Shown here: positions 24,469 to 33,379 of the stretch, one piece after another
Layout of the letters: each line of letters begins with the position of its first letter
How positions within the stretch are numbered: the first letter of the stretch is position 1
DNA from: Bacillota bacterium
Lineage (GTDB): Bacteria > Bacillota > Bacilli > Paenibacillales > NBRC-103111
Direction of reading: 5' to 3'
NCBI GenBank assembly: GCA_023386955.1
Contig: JAEWIS010000053.1
Span: forward strand, 62,001-126,000
Length of the DNA stretch: 64,000 nucleotides
Made by a program: the position numbers and the translations under genes
The notes under the pieces: generated by a model
Databases searched by the model: none
What the model was told of the DNA's origin: nothing
Seen by the model: the letters and a program-made list of their open reading frames with translations, nothing else

Positions 24469-27400
24469 ATGGACAAATTAGCGAACCTTCATCTAAAAGT
24501 GAACTGGCGGCTGCCGAAATATTTGGCTCTTATCATACTCTTCGTAGGTCTGATGCAGGGGGTCCGGTGGGTATGGACTGCCGAATTGCATGTTCCGAAG
24601 CATCCTAAGGCAGCAGCAGGCACTGTGGATCTTAGCCGCTGGGACTTCTCCCATTCGCCCTCTATCACCTTGGACGGAGAGTGGGAGTTTTACCCCGGAC
24701 AGCTGTTGACCCAGAAGGATATTGCCCAGGGTCATCATAAGGACCGTATGCTGCTGCAGGTTCCGGTAGAGGGGCAGTACCCTCTTGAAGTAAAGGAAGG
24801 CCCGGATTCCTTCGGTTACGGAACCTACCGCTTGCTCATCCGGGTTGATCCGACCTTGAACCTGTCGTACGGCTTCTGGATTGGGGATGTCCGGACATCC
24901 TCCACACTGGAGATAAACGGGAAGGTGGTGGCGGAGGCGGGACGGGTGGGCACTGACCGGGGAACCTATGTGCCCAGTGCTGCCACGTACATGAGTGCCG
25001 CATCGGCGGAGGGCAGCGATACCCTTGAGCTCATCATCCGGTACGCCAACTTTGACGATTCCCTGAATGGCGGCATTGTCAAGTCCATCCGCTTCGGATC
25101 CCAAAGCGCCGTTACCTCCGAACGGTTTATCTCCGTCGGATTACAGCTGGGCGTGGTTTTTATCGCGCTTCTCCATTGTTTGTACGGTTTTATTCTCTAT
25201 CTCTTCGACCGCAGACAACAGGCCCTCCGTACCTTCGGCGTCATGATGCTGATGGCCGCTCTGACTGTGGTCCTGTCGGATGATGTGGTGATTCTGGAAT
25301 TGGTTGCGGTTCCCTATGCATGGCTGTGGAAGATCAAGCTGCTGGCGTATATGTGGATGTCCTTTTTCATGATCCAGTTGGGCCGGACATTCCTGGGCAA
25401 AACCAAGCAGAATAAGATTTTTGTCATATACACCCTTCTGGTAGGCCTGTATTCCGTCTTTATTCTGGTTGCTCCAATGACGCTGGTCCATTACTCTATC
25501 CGGGCCCGTGTCCATGCATGCCTGTATGTGCTGCCCGTGGTCTGGTTCGGCGGGATGCTGTTCCGGGCCGTCTGGCGCAATGACAAGGATGCCGTATTTC
25601 TGGTTTTTTCTATGTCCTGTCTGGTGTCCAATGTGGTATGGAGCGTGATCAGCTACAGCTATACCGCCAAGCATATCTATTATCCGGTGAATCTGATCGG
25701 GGCCATGATCGGCTTCTCATGTTACTGGTTCAAGAAATACTTCCATAATGCTGCAGAAAATGAACGGTTGAACCGGCAGCTCAATGCCGCTTCCAAGGAA
25801 AAGGACCGGTTCCTAGCACAAACCTCCCATGAGCTGCGCAATCCTCTTCACGGGATGATGAACATTGCCCAAGCCGTGACAGCCCGCGAAAAAAACAAAC
25901 TGGAGCAGCGCAGCTTCGAGGACATGGAGTTAATGCGGGTTATCGGAAAAAGAATGGCGAGCCTGCTTGATGATCTTTTGGATATGGCCCGCCTTCAGGA
26001 TCACCGGATTTCGCTTCAGCCGAAGCCTGTTTCGCTTTTGTCTGTGATTTCGGGAGTTTGGGATATGCTGAGGCATAATCTGGAGGGGAAGCCCGTCCGT
26101 TTTGTGATGGATGTGCCGGAATCGCTGCCGCCTGTATGGGCGGATGAAAAAAGGCTGACCCAAAGCTTGTATAACCTGCTGCATAATGCCGTGAAGTTCA
26201 CACAGGAAGGGGACATCCGGGTTTCCGCTTCCGTACGCAAGGGGATGGCGGCAGTGGAAATCACCGATACCGGCACAGGAATGGATGAGGAGATGCAGCT
26301 TCGGATATTCCGGGAATACGAGCAGAGCAAAGAGGGGGCTGAACTGGGAGGCATTGGACTTGGTCTCACCATTGCCAAACAGCTGATTGAGCTTCACGGC
26401 GGTGAAATAACGGTCCGTTCTCAGCCCGGGTTGGGCAGCAGCTTCCAGTTTACACTGCCGCTGGCGGCCCTGAACATAAAAGGAGCAGCCATACCTTCAG
26501 AAGCACCAGAGTCCCTGTTGAGCCAGGAACAGCAGACTGTTGCGGATGTTCCCGTTCAGGGAATCCAACCCAATCCGCCGGCACTCTTGTCGGAGAAGCC
26601 GGTCCGTATTCTGGCTGTGGACGACGACTCCATAAATCTGAAGGTGCTGTCCAGCGTATTATCCTCCGGGGAATACCGCATCACCACTGTCCAGAAACCG
26701 GAGGATATGCTGCGGATGCTGGATAAGGAGGCCTGGGACATCCTGATTGTGGATGTGATGATGCCCCAGATGTCCGGCTATGAATTAACCCGCCTTGTAC
26801 GTGAACGGTATGATATTTCCGAGTTGCCGATTCTCCTGCTTACGGCCCGCAATCAGCCGGAGGATATCTATACCGGTTTTTTGGCCGGGGCCAATGATTA
26901 CCTGGTCAAACCGGTGGATGCCCTGGAGCTGAAGTACCGGTTATGGTCTCTCGCAAGGCTTAAGCGCTCTATATCGGAGGGGCTGAGGATGGAGGCGGCT
27001 TATCTGCAGGCGCAAATCTCGCCCCATTTCCTCTATAACACACTGAACTCGCTTTTGGCGTTGAGTGAAATGAATAAGGAGAAAATGCAGGAACTGGGAG
27101 AAGCGTTCATCAGCTATCTGCGGATCAGCGTGGATTTCTTGAATATGGAGCAGCTGGTTCCGCTGGAGCATGAGCTGGAGCTGGTGCGTGCTTATCTGTA
27201 TATTGAGCAGGCCCGCTTCGGGTCGCGATTGTCTGTGGATATCGATATGAACATGGACGGGGATATTTTTCTGCCGCCTCTCAGCCTGCAGCCATTGGTA
27301 GAAAATGCTGTCAAACACGGCATGACCGGGCGCAAGCTGCTCAATATCCATGTCCGGATCAGCCGAGAGGAGGATGAAGTTCTGCTGGAGGTTCGGGATA

Positions 27401-27597
27401 ACGGCAGGGGGATGCCTGCGGGGGAGATGGAACGCCTGCTGGATTTCTCACGCCAGGGCAGAAGGGGAATCGGTTTGCTGAACACAAACAGGAGACTGAT
27501 CCAGCTGTATGGAAAGGGGTTAAATGTGGAAAGTGCCCCGGAGCAAGGTACGAAGGTCTGGTTCCGGGTTCCATGGAATCAACCGTTGGATAATTAA
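24469..27597 (+). CDS. Hybrid sensor kinase with two kinase modules (7TMR-DISM, HisKA, REC, LytS-type)
   Basis: A 1042-aa membrane sensor. Order: N-terminal signal anchor; extracellular 7TMR-DISM jelly-roll (about 50-210, LDGEWEFYPGQLL); seven membrane segments (about 220-425); HisKA with His454 in TSHELRNPLHG; ATPase domain (NLLHNAVKFT, GIGLGLTIAKQL); receiver domain with Asp762 (LIVDVMMPQMSG); then a LytS/YesM-type kinase with His853 in QISPHFLYNTLNSLL and a second ATPase domain (ENAVKHG, DNGRGMP, GIGLLNTNRRL). It likely signals to the REC-BTAD regulator at 22288. The alternative TTG at 24451 overlaps the promoter, and ATG 24469 would be translated from a leaderless mRNA. Confidence 0.93.
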   Translation: MDKLANLHLKVNWRLPKYLALIILFVGLMQGVRWVWTAELHVPKHPKAAAGTVDLSRWDFSHSPSITLDGEWEFYPGQLLTQKDIAQGHHKDRMLLQVPVEGQYPLEVKEGPDSFGYGTYRLLIRVDPTLNLSYGFWIGDVRTSSTLEINGKVVAEAGRVGTDRGTYVPSAATYMSAASAEGSDTLELIIRYANFDDSLNGGIVKSIRFGSQSAVTSERFISVGLQLGVVFIALLHCLYGFILYLFDRRQQALRTFGVMMLMAALTVVLSDDVVILELVAVPYAWLWKIKLLAYMWMSFFMIQLGRTFLGKTKQNKIFVIYTLLVGLYSVFILVAPMTLVHYSIRARVHACLYVLPVVWFGGMLFRAVWRNDKDAVFLVFSMSCLVSNVVWSVISYSYTAKHIYYPVNLIGAMIGFSCYWFKKYFHNAAENERLNRQLNAASKEKDRFLAQTSHELRNPLHGMMNIAQAVTAREKNKLEQRSFEDMELMRVIGKRMASLLDDLLDMARLQDHRISLQPKPVSLLSVISGVWDMLRHNLEGKPVRFVMDVPESLPPVWADEKRLTQSLYNLLHNAVKFTQEGDIRVSASVRKGMAAVEITDTGTGMDEEMQLRIFREYEQSKEGAELGGIGLGLTIAKQLIELHGGEITVRSQPGLGSSFQFTLPLAALNIKGAAIPSEAPESLLSQEQQTVADVPVQGIQPNPPALLSEKPVRILAVDDDSINLKVLSSVLSSGEYRITTVQKPEDMLRMLDKEAWDILIVDVMMPQMSGYELTRLVRERYDISELPILLLTARNQPEDIYTGFLAGANDYLVKPVDALELKYRLWSLARLKRSISEGLRMEAAYLQAQISPHFLYNTLNSLLALSEMNKEKMQELGEAFISYLRISVDFLNMEQLVPLEHELELVRAYLYIEQARFGSRLSVDIDMNMDGDIFLPPLSLQPLVENAVKHGMTGRKLLNIHVRISREEDEVLLEVRDNGRGMPAGEMERLLDFSRQGRRGIGLLNTNRRLIQLYGKGLNVESAPEQGTKVWFRVPWNQPLDN

Positions 27598-27615
27598 TTT
27601 CGGGTCAAGATTTTC

Positions 27616-27645
27616 TTGCCTATTCCCTTTCTTTCGCGGTAAAAT
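27616..27645 (+). promoter_or_regulatory. Promoter of aroK
   Basis: TTGCCT (27616-27621), 18 bp, TAAAAT (27640-27645), 45 bp before the ATG. Confidence 0.55.
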
Positions 27646-27689
27646 CCGAGAATGAGCACGGGTTTGAGAGAAAGGGGGAGAACAAGATT

Positions 27690-28193
27690 ATGCAACGAAA
27701 TATTGTTCTTGTTGGTTTTATGGGCACCGGAAAAACCACCGTAGGCCGGATTCTGGCCAATCGCCTTGGTTGGACCTTCACGGATACGGATGCTTTTATC
27801 CAGGAGCAGACGGGGATGACCATCAGCCGGATGTTCGAAGAGCATGGAGAGGCTTTTTTCCGTGAACGGGAAACAGAAGCCTTACAGGAACTGCTGCAGC
27901 GCCGCAACCAAGTTGTGTCTACAGGCGGAGGGGCCGTTCTTTTGGAGGAAAACCGCAGGCTTATGCTGGAGAATGGTCTTGTTGTGGCGATGAAGGCGGA
28001 GGAAGCGGTGATTGTGGAGCGGGTCCGCGGCGATAAGGGCAGACCGTTATTGCAGGGGGATGTGGTGGAGCGGGTGCATACTCTGGTGGAAGCCCGGCGC
28101 CATGCTTATGACTTTGCGCCCGTTCAGCTCCATACGGACCGCCTGCCCCCAGAGGAGGCGGCCCGCAGGATTGAGGAAATGCTGGAGGCGTGA
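27690..28193 (+). CDS. aroK: Shikimate kinase
   Basis: A 167-aa P-loop kinase that makes shikimate 3-phosphate, the substrate of AroA encoded nearby. Walker A GFMGTGKTTVG, the shikimate-binding DTDAF and STGGGAV motifs and the lid RGDKGRPLL are all visible. The start follows GGGGGAG by about 9 nt. It ends 2 bp from the convergent rhodanese gene. Confidence 0.95.
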   Translation: MQRNIVLVGFMGTGKTTVGRILANRLGWTFTDTDAFIQEQTGMTISRMFEEHGEAFFRERETEALQELLQRRNQVVSTGGGAVLLEENRRLMLENGLVVAMKAEEAVIVERVRGDKGRPLLQGDVVERVHTLVEARRHAYDFAPVQLHTDRLPPEEAARRIEEMLEA

Positions 28194-28195
28194 GG

Positions 28196-28501
28196 TTACG
28201 GGTTCCCGTAATCCAGCATCCCTCCCTCCATATTCTTAAGACCGCGGTAGCCCAGGTGCCGCAGATAATCGCATGCCCGGCCGCTGCGGCTGCCGCTTCT
28301 GCATACGAAGATGACCTCATCGACCTGGGGAATTTCTTCATGCCGGTAAGGCAGCTCGCCCAAAGGAATATGGATAGCCCCGGGGAGCATGCCCAACGCA
28401 ACCTCCTCAGGCTCGCGTACGTCTACCAAGTTTAATGCTTCACCGCGTTCCAGCCGTTGCCGGACCTCGTCAGCGGATATCCAGCCAATTTCCTGTTCCA
28501 T
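28196..28501 (-). CDS. Rhodanese-domain protein
   Basis: A 101-aa single-domain rhodanese. It has VDVREPEEVALGMLPGAIHIPLGEL and the active-site loop CRSGSRSG with the catalytic Cys. Such proteins carry sulfane sulfur; the partner is unknown. The ATG at 28501 follows GAGGTG by 7 nt on the minus strand; an in-frame GTG at 28516 overlaps that site. It is convergent with aroK. Confidence 0.9.
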   Translation of the reverse strand: MEQEIGWISADEVRQRLERGEALNLVDVREPEEVALGMLPGAIHIPLGELPYRHEEIPQVDEVIFVCRSGSRSGRACDYLRHLGYRGLKNMEGGMLDYGNP

Positions 28502-28718
28502 GTCGCTGCACCTCACGATTTGGGATGTTTTTTAGAAGTCTACCGGAATTGCGGAGGAGGGTCAAGCGGACCGGGTCTTCCTCGAACAAATACGGGAAAA
28601 TTCGTGTTTTCTCGGAAGGATGCGACTTGTACCGCATTCCCAAGCCCTGCCGCATATGGTAAACTGTCAGTAACTATGAACGGCCGCATGTCCGGCCGCG
28701 CTTTTCCGAAGGAAGCTA

Positions 28719-28750
28719 TTTTTTTGCTGGAGCAAAAAACTCTCAGGAGG
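28719..28750. repeat. Hairpin plus ribosome-site element upstream of aroA
   Basis: TTTTTTGC-TGGA-GCAAAAAA (28720-28739) forms an 8-bp stem and is followed by CTCTCAGGAGGGA. The arrangement and much of the sequence match the element upstream of fabG (1350-1390), including the spacing to the Shine-Dalgarno. Confidence 0.75.
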
Positions 28751-28761
28751 GAACCTGCCCG

Positions 28762-30063
28762 ATGAACGGTTTTAAAGCTGTGATCAAACCTACCCCGGTC
28801 CTCCGGGGTGATATACAAGCGTTATCGTCTAAGAATTATACGACCCGCTATCTTCTGATCGGAGCTCTTGCCGATGGGACAAGCACCATCTATTATCCTG
28901 CCCACAGCGAGGACAGCGATGCCATGCGCCGTTGTATCCGGGACTTGGGGGCTACTTTGACGGAGGATGAAACCAAGCTGGTGATTAACGGCTTCGGTGC
29001 CCATCCCGGCAAGGTGAAGGAGCTGGATGTGGGCAACGCCGGGGCAGTTCTGCGGTTTTTAATGTCCATTGCCGCGCTTTGCCAGGAGGAGGTCACCTTC
29101 GTAAACCGTTATCCCGAATCCCTGGGCAAACGCCCCCATCACGATCTCATCGATTCCCTCCGCCAAATGGGCGTTGAAGTTGCGGACCGGGACGGCAGAC
29201 TGCCGATCACCATCGGCGGCGGTAAACCCAAGGGCGGGCATATTACCGTATCTGGAAATGTCAGCTCCCAATTTTTGAGCTCGTTGTTATTTATGACCCC
29301 CTTGCTTGAGGAAGACAGCGAAATTACGGTTCTGCATGATCTGAAGTCCAAGGTCATTGTCGGCCAAACCTTGGAAGTCCTCGAACAGGCAGGAATTCGG
29401 GTGGAGGCTGCCGAAGATTATATGCACTTCCGCATTCCGGGACGCCAGCGGTACTTGCCCAAGGACTACATTGTCCAGGGGGACTATCCCGGCTCCGCAG
29501 CCATTCTGGCTGCTGCAGCAGTCACCTCCTCAGATGTCACCGTGCGCAGGCTGGCCGAGAAGAGCCGCCAGGGTGAACGTGCGGTGGTGGATGTACTGAA
29601 GGCCATGGGTGTGCCACTGACGCATACCAACGACAGTGTCCATGTAACTGGCAACGGAAAGCTCCGCGGCGGCGAATTCGACGGTGACCATTTTACCGAC
29701 GGCGTCTTGGCGATGGTGGCAGCCTCCGTTTTTGCCGAAGGAACCACCCGCTTCTATAATGTAGAGAATCTGCGCTATAAAGAATGCGACCGCATTACCG
29801 ATTTTGTCCATGAGCTGAACAAGGCCGGGGCCAATGTGGAGGAGCGGCAAAGCGAAATTATTGTCCACGGCAAACCTGAAGGCGTAAAGGGAGGCGTGGA
29901 AATTAATGCCCATTATGACCACAGGGTGATCATGGCCTTATCCGTGGTGGGCTTGCGTTCGGAGCAAGGGCTTATCATCAATGATGCCCATCATGTCGCC
30001 AAATCGTATCCCGGCTTCTTCCGGCATATGCTTGATCTCGGCGCCCATATCGAACTGATCTGA
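28762..30063 (+). CDS. aroA: 3-phosphoshikimate 1-carboxyvinyltransferase (EPSP synthase)
   Basis: A 433-aa enzyme of the shikimate pathway. It joins PEP and shikimate 3-phosphate in the cytoplasm. Conserved segments: LSSKNYTTRYLLIGALADG near the N-terminus, LDVGNAGAVLRFL, SSQFLSSLLF, DYPGSAAILAAAAV, DGVLAMVAASVF and NLRYKECDRI. The start follows CAGGAGGGA within the hairpin element. A weak promoter (TTCCCA-17-TAAACT, 28637-28665) may drive it independently of aroK. Confidence 0.96.
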   Translation: MNGFKAVIKPTPVLRGDIQALSSKNYTTRYLLIGALADGTSTIYYPAHSEDSDAMRRCIRDLGATLTEDETKLVINGFGAHPGKVKELDVGNAGAVLRFLMSIAALCQEEVTFVNRYPESLGKRPHHDLIDSLRQMGVEVADRDGRLPITIGGGKPKGGHITVSGNVSSQFLSSLLFMTPLLEEDSEITVLHDLKSKVIVGQTLEVLEQAGIRVEAAEDYMHFRIPGRQRYLPKDYIVQGDYPGSAAILAAAAVTSSDVTVRRLAEKSRQGERAVVDVLKAMGVPLTHTNDSVHVTGNGKLRGGEFDGDHFTDGVLAMVAASVFAEGTTRFYNVENLRYKECDRITDFVHELNKAGANVEERQSEIIVHGKPEGVKGGVEINAHYDHRVIMALSVVGLRSEQGLIINDAHHVAKSYPGFFRHMLDLGAHIELI

Positions 30064-30106
30064 CCCGCATACTCGCAAGAATACTACAGCAAAAAGAGTG
30101 ATCAGG

Positions 30107-30940
30107 ATGAATGTTCTCTGGAAGACAACAAAATATGTGGCGGCCTTTGTGATGGTGGTAGGACTCGTGTTTTCCAGCGGGGTATTCAGCGTGCTGATTT
30201 ATGGCAGGCTAAGCGGGAAGGAATGGGCGATTTCGCCTTATGCCGATGCAGCGCCTGCTGTTATGCGCCCGGCTGACTCCATGGTAGCCGAGCCTACACC
30301 TGTTCCGTCGCCTGCACCTGTCAAGCCGGAGAGAAAGCCATCCGTCCTTCTTGATGCGCCGATATACCGTCAGCATCCCGAGCTTCCTTCCGGCTGTGAA
30401 ATTACCAGCCTGTCCATGCTGTTGAATTTCGCCGGCGTGGCCAAGACCAAATTGGACCTGCTTTCCGAAATGCCTGTCGATATGACGCCGATCACTTTGA
30501 ATTCCGATGGCTCCCCCGCTTATTGGGGGAATCCCAACACGGGGTTTGTAGGGGAGATTTCCGGCAAGGGCAAGGGCTTTGGTATTTATCATACGGCGCT
30601 GTTTCCGGTGCTGAAGGCTAATGTTCCCGGGGCTGTGGATTTGACCGGAACGGAATTCGAGGAACTGGAGCTGCAGCTGTCCCAAGGGATTCCGGCGGTG
30701 GTCTGGACCACCATCGATTTCCGCGTCCCCGCCAAATGGGTGACCTGGGATACGCCAACCGGGCCGATCAAAACCACCTTTATGGAGCATGCGGTGCTGC
30801 TGGTGGGGTATGATGACCAATACGTATACGTGAATGATCCGTGGACCGGTAAAAAGCAGTTCCCTGTTAACCGCCAGCAGTTTCTGGAGACCTGGGAAGC
30901 CATGGGGCGTCAGAGTATTTCCTACACCCCGGGTGCCTGA
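30107..30940 (+). CDS. Membrane-anchored C39-like cysteine peptidase (YvpB type)
   Basis: A 277-aa protein with an N-terminal membrane segment (about 8-30), a Pro-rich linker (VAEPTPVPSPAPVKPERKP) and a C39-like papain fold. The catalytic Cys is in LPSGCEITSLSMLL, the His in FMEHAVLLVGYDD and the Asn/Asp in YVNDPW. The orientation puts the enzyme outside the cell; the substrate is unknown. The ATG at 30107 follows AAAGAG by 8 nt, and a GTG at 30098 is possible. Confidence 0.85.
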   Translation: MNVLWKTTKYVAAFVMVVGLVFSSGVFSVLIYGRLSGKEWAISPYADAAPAVMRPADSMVAEPTPVPSPAPVKPERKPSVLLDAPIYRQHPELPSGCEITSLSMLLNFAGVAKTKLDLLSEMPVDMTPITLNSDGSPAYWGNPNTGFVGEISGKGKGFGIYHTALFPVLKANVPGAVDLTGTEFEELELQLSQGIPAVVWTTIDFRVPAKWVTWDTPTGPIKTTFMEHAVLLVGYDDQYVYVNDPWTGKKQFPVNRQQFLETWEAMGRQSISYTPGA

Positions 30941-30974
30941 TTTAAAACATGCAATTACAAGGAGGCTAACCATA

Positions 30975-31403
30975 ATGGCATTTGAGAACCCGTCGCGGGA
31001 TGAGATCAGAACAATTCTGGAGAAAACAACCAATATCGCTGTGGTGGGTCTATCGGACAAACCCGACCGCACGTCCCACATGGTGGCTGCGGCCATGCAA
31101 GACCGGGGCTACCGGATTATCCCCGTAAACCCCACAGGTGCGGACACCATCCTGGGGGAGAAGCGGTATAATTCCTTGGCCGAGGTGCCGGACGCCATCG
31201 ATATTGTGAATGTATTCCGCAGAAGCGAGTTTTGTGCGGAGGTGGCCGAGGAAGCCGTTAAGGCAGGAGCCAAGGTGCTTTGGCTGCAGCAGGGAATTGA
31301 GAGCGAGGAAGCCGCGGATATTGCAGCGGCGGGTGGTCTTCAGGTCATTATGGACCGCTGCATCAAGGTAGAGGATGCTGTCACACGTCCTGTACGCGGT
31401 TAA
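30975..31403 (+). CDS. CoA-binding domain protein (YccU-like)
   Basis: A 142-aa single Rossmann domain of the CoA_binding_2 type, with IAVVGLSDKPDRTSH at the nucleotide loop and LWLQQGIESEEAADIA. The biochemical role is not established. The start follows GGAGG by 9 nt, 34 bp after the peptidase gene, so they may be co-transcribed. Confidence 0.88.
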   Translation: MAFENPSRDEIRTILEKTTNIAVVGLSDKPDRTSHMVAAAMQDRGYRIIPVNPTGADTILGEKRYNSLAEVPDAIDIVNVFRRSEFCAEVAEEAVKAGAKVLWLQQGIESEEAADIAAAGGLQVIMDRCIKVEDAVTRPVRG

Positions 31404-31424
31404 TAAAAAATATAAAAAGGAACA

Positions 31425-31464
31425 TGCAGCGAAGGGCGGTAAATCTGTCTTTCGCTGCAGTTTT
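31425..31464 (+). terminator. Terminator-like hairpin upstream of thiE
   Basis: TGCAGCGAA (31425-31433) pairs with TTCGCTGCA (31451-31459), then GTTTTG. It probably limits readthrough into thiE. No TPP riboswitch is present. Confidence 0.5.
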
Positions 31465-31485
31465 GTCCGGGGAGAGGGTTCGCAC

Positions 31486-32148
31486 ATGCAACAAGCAGTA
31501 GAGTGGAACGGCCGTGCGCTGCGGGAATGGCTCCAGCTGTATCTGGTTATGGATATGCAGAGCTATGGGGGGCGTACTGCTGTGGAGATTGCCCGTGAAG
31601 CGATTGACGGCGGTGTTACCATGATCCAATGGCGGGAGAAAACGCAGCCGCTGCGGGATGTTCTGCAGATATCCAAACAGGTCAGAGCCCTGTGCCGCGG
31701 GTTGGGTATTCCCTTTGTGGTTAACGATCGGGTGGACATTGCTCTGCTGCTTGACGCTGACGGAGTCCATGTGGGCCAGGACGATCTTCCGGCCCCGGAG
31801 GTCCGGAGGCTGATAGGCCCTGACCGGTTTGTAGGAGTGTCTGCCGGCTCCTGGGAGGAGGCTTGTTGGGCCTTGGAACAGGAAGCCGATTATCTGGGTG
31901 TCGGACCCGTCTACGGGACTCCTACCAAGCCGGATGCGGGTGATGCCATCGGCTTTGAGCTGCTGGGCAGATTAAAGGCTGAATGCTCCGGGATTCCGCG
32001 GGTGGGCATCGGCGGAATTAACCGCAGCAATGCCGGTCTGGTAACAAAAGCGGGAGCGGACGGGATTGCCGTTGTATCCGCCATCACCCGCAGCAGCAAT
32101 CCGCAGGAGGCTGCGGCGGAGCTGAAACAGCTGATTGAGCATTCATAA
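31486..32148 (+). CDS. thiE: Thiamine-phosphate synthase
   Basis: A 220-aa TIM-barrel enzyme that couples the thiazole and pyrimidine moieties of thiamine. Motifs: QWREK, VVNDRVDIALLLDADGVHVGQDD, GVGPVYGTPTKPDAG and the phosphate-binding VGIGGINRSN. The ATG at 31486 follows GGGGAGAGGG (31469-31478). It stands apart from other thiamine genes and has no TPP riboswitch. Confidence 0.93.
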   Translation: MQQAVEWNGRALREWLQLYLVMDMQSYGGRTAVEIAREAIDGGVTMIQWREKTQPLRDVLQISKQVRALCRGLGIPFVVNDRVDIALLLDADGVHVGQDDLPAPEVRRLIGPDRFVGVSAGSWEEACWALEQEADYLGVGPVYGTPTKPDAGDAIGFELLGRLKAECSGIPRVGIGGINRSNAGLVTKAGADGIAVVSAITRSSNPQEAAAELKQLIEHS

Positions 32149-32157
32149 TAAGTATGG

Positions 32158-32194
32158 AAACGGTGCAGGGAATCTGTGCCGTTTTCTTTTTTTT
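32158..32194 (+). terminator. Terminator of thiE
   Basis: AAACGGTGCAG (32158-32168) pairs with CTGTGCCGTTT (32174-32184), followed by a long T-run. Confidence 0.78.
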
Positions 32195-32297
32195 CCCAAA
32201 CATAAAACCACTGGAGGTGAAGACACTAGTAGAGGCTTCTAAGGTGAGTGAACCGGAGAAGACTAACGCGAGCAACCATTTAAAGGAGGAACCACCT

Positions 32298-33065
32298 GTG
32301 TATCAATCCGAGCAATTCCACACCTCCAACTACCGCGGCAATCAAGCCGGCCACGACAACTATCTGAGATCCGATTCCCAATCCCCCAGCTCCTTCGGCA
32401 TGGGCCAAAATGTAACCTCCCAATACAAAGGGATGCAAAGATCCTTCCAGCCTACCGGACCGGTGAATTCCGTTTATGGCCAACAAAACCAAAACCCGGC
32501 CAGCTTTCACACCGCCAATTACCGCGGTGACCAGCCGAACCATGACAACTACCTGCGCGCTGACTCCACACAGCCTTCCCAAACCGGCTTCAGTGGAGTA
32601 AACAGCTCTGTTAACTACGGCTTCACCTCCAATGTAGGTTATGGCTCTTCTTATGGCCAAAACCAACAAAATCAACAAAATCAAGCTCAATACGTTTCCC
32701 CCAACTCGTATCACACCGCCAGCTACAAGGGCGACCAAGCGAATCATGATGCCTATCTGCGCTCCGACTCCTTCCAGCCGACACAAGGACAATATACAAG
32801 CGGCTATGGTCAAACCTCCATTCCGCAGCAATACAAAACCCAAACCCAAAACTTCTCTACCGGCAGCTACGGTATGAATTCCGGGTTTGCAAATAACCAA
32901 CAAAGCTATGGCCAACAACAATTTGTTTCCCCTAATTCCTTCCACACCGCCAACTATAAGGGCGACCAGCCGAACCATGACGCTTATCTGCGTTCCGATT
33001 CCGCCCAAACCTCCCAATCCCAGTTTGGCGGCACCAGCATGGGCAGCAACTTCAACAGATTTTAA
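32298..33065 (+). CDS. Four-repeat Q/N/Y/S-rich probable spore coat protein
   Basis: A 255-aa protein built from four near-identical 21-residue repeats at 7-27, 70-90, 138-158 and 215-235 (consensus FHTxxYxGxQxxHDxYLRxDS). They are separated by low-complexity linkers rich in Gln, Asn, Gly, Ser and Tyr (QNQQNQQNQ, SYGQQQF). There is no Cys, signal peptide or membrane segment. The GTG start at 32298 follows AAAGGAGGA (32283-32290) by 7 nt; the in-frame extension upstream overlaps the thiE terminator and is rejected. Two CotF-type genes follow, which suggests a spore coat or crust component. I do not recognise a named family. Confidence 0.85.
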   Translation: MYQSEQFHTSNYRGNQAGHDNYLRSDSQSPSSFGMGQNVTSQYKGMQRSFQPTGPVNSVYGQQNQNPASFHTANYRGDQPNHDNYLRADSTQPSQTGFSGVNSSVNYGFTSNVGYGSSYGQNQQNQQNQAQYVSPNSYHTASYKGDQANHDAYLRSDSFQPTQGQYTSGYGQTSIPQQYKTQTQNFSTGSYGMNSGFANNQQSYGQQQFVSPNSFHTANYKGDQPNHDAYLRSDSAQTSQSQFGGTSMGSNFNRF

Positions 33066-33142
33066 GGGAAACCGCATATTTGAATAGATCTGGAAGCGGG
33101 CCGTAGGGTCCGCTTTCAGCCACAGATAAGGAGGCGTATGGC

Positions 33143-33361
33143 ATGCAGCAGAATCAAAGCACCCTCACCCAGGACCGCAACCTGATTGGGGAAAAGGAAT
33201 TGCTCTATATCAAGGATTATCTGTCATGGGAGCTGTTGGCTGTCAAAAAATGCGAGGAAACCGCCAAGACGATGGAATGCCAGCAGCTGGCCCAAATGGT
33301 GCGTGATCTAGGGAATAAGCACCAGCAGCACTATAACACGATTTTGAGTCAGCTCCATTAA
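33143..33361 (+). CDS. Small CotF-like spore coat protein
   Basis: A 72-aa two-helix protein (LIGEKELLYIKDYLSWELLAVKKCEETA ... LGNKHQQHYNTILSQL), the N-terminal half of the ferritin-like fold seen in CotF-type coat proteins. It starts 8 nt after AAGGAGG and is 18 bp before the next coat gene, suggesting an operon expressed in the mother cell. No sigma-E or sigma-K promoter could be assigned with confidence. Confidence 0.75.
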   Translation: MQQNQSTLTQDRNLIGEKELLYIKDYLSWELLAVKKCEETAKTMECQQLAQMVRDLGNKHQQHYNTILSQLH

Positions 33362-33379
33362 TTGAAGGAGGGATAGCTT

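Noticed and set aside
31411-31485. TPP riboswitch ahead of thiE
   Set aside because: The conserved CUGAGA and ACCUGA elements are absent and the leader is too short.
32154-32297. N-terminal extension of the four-repeat coat-like protein
   Set aside because: The extra frame runs through the thiE terminator, and a strong ribosome site precedes GTG 32298.
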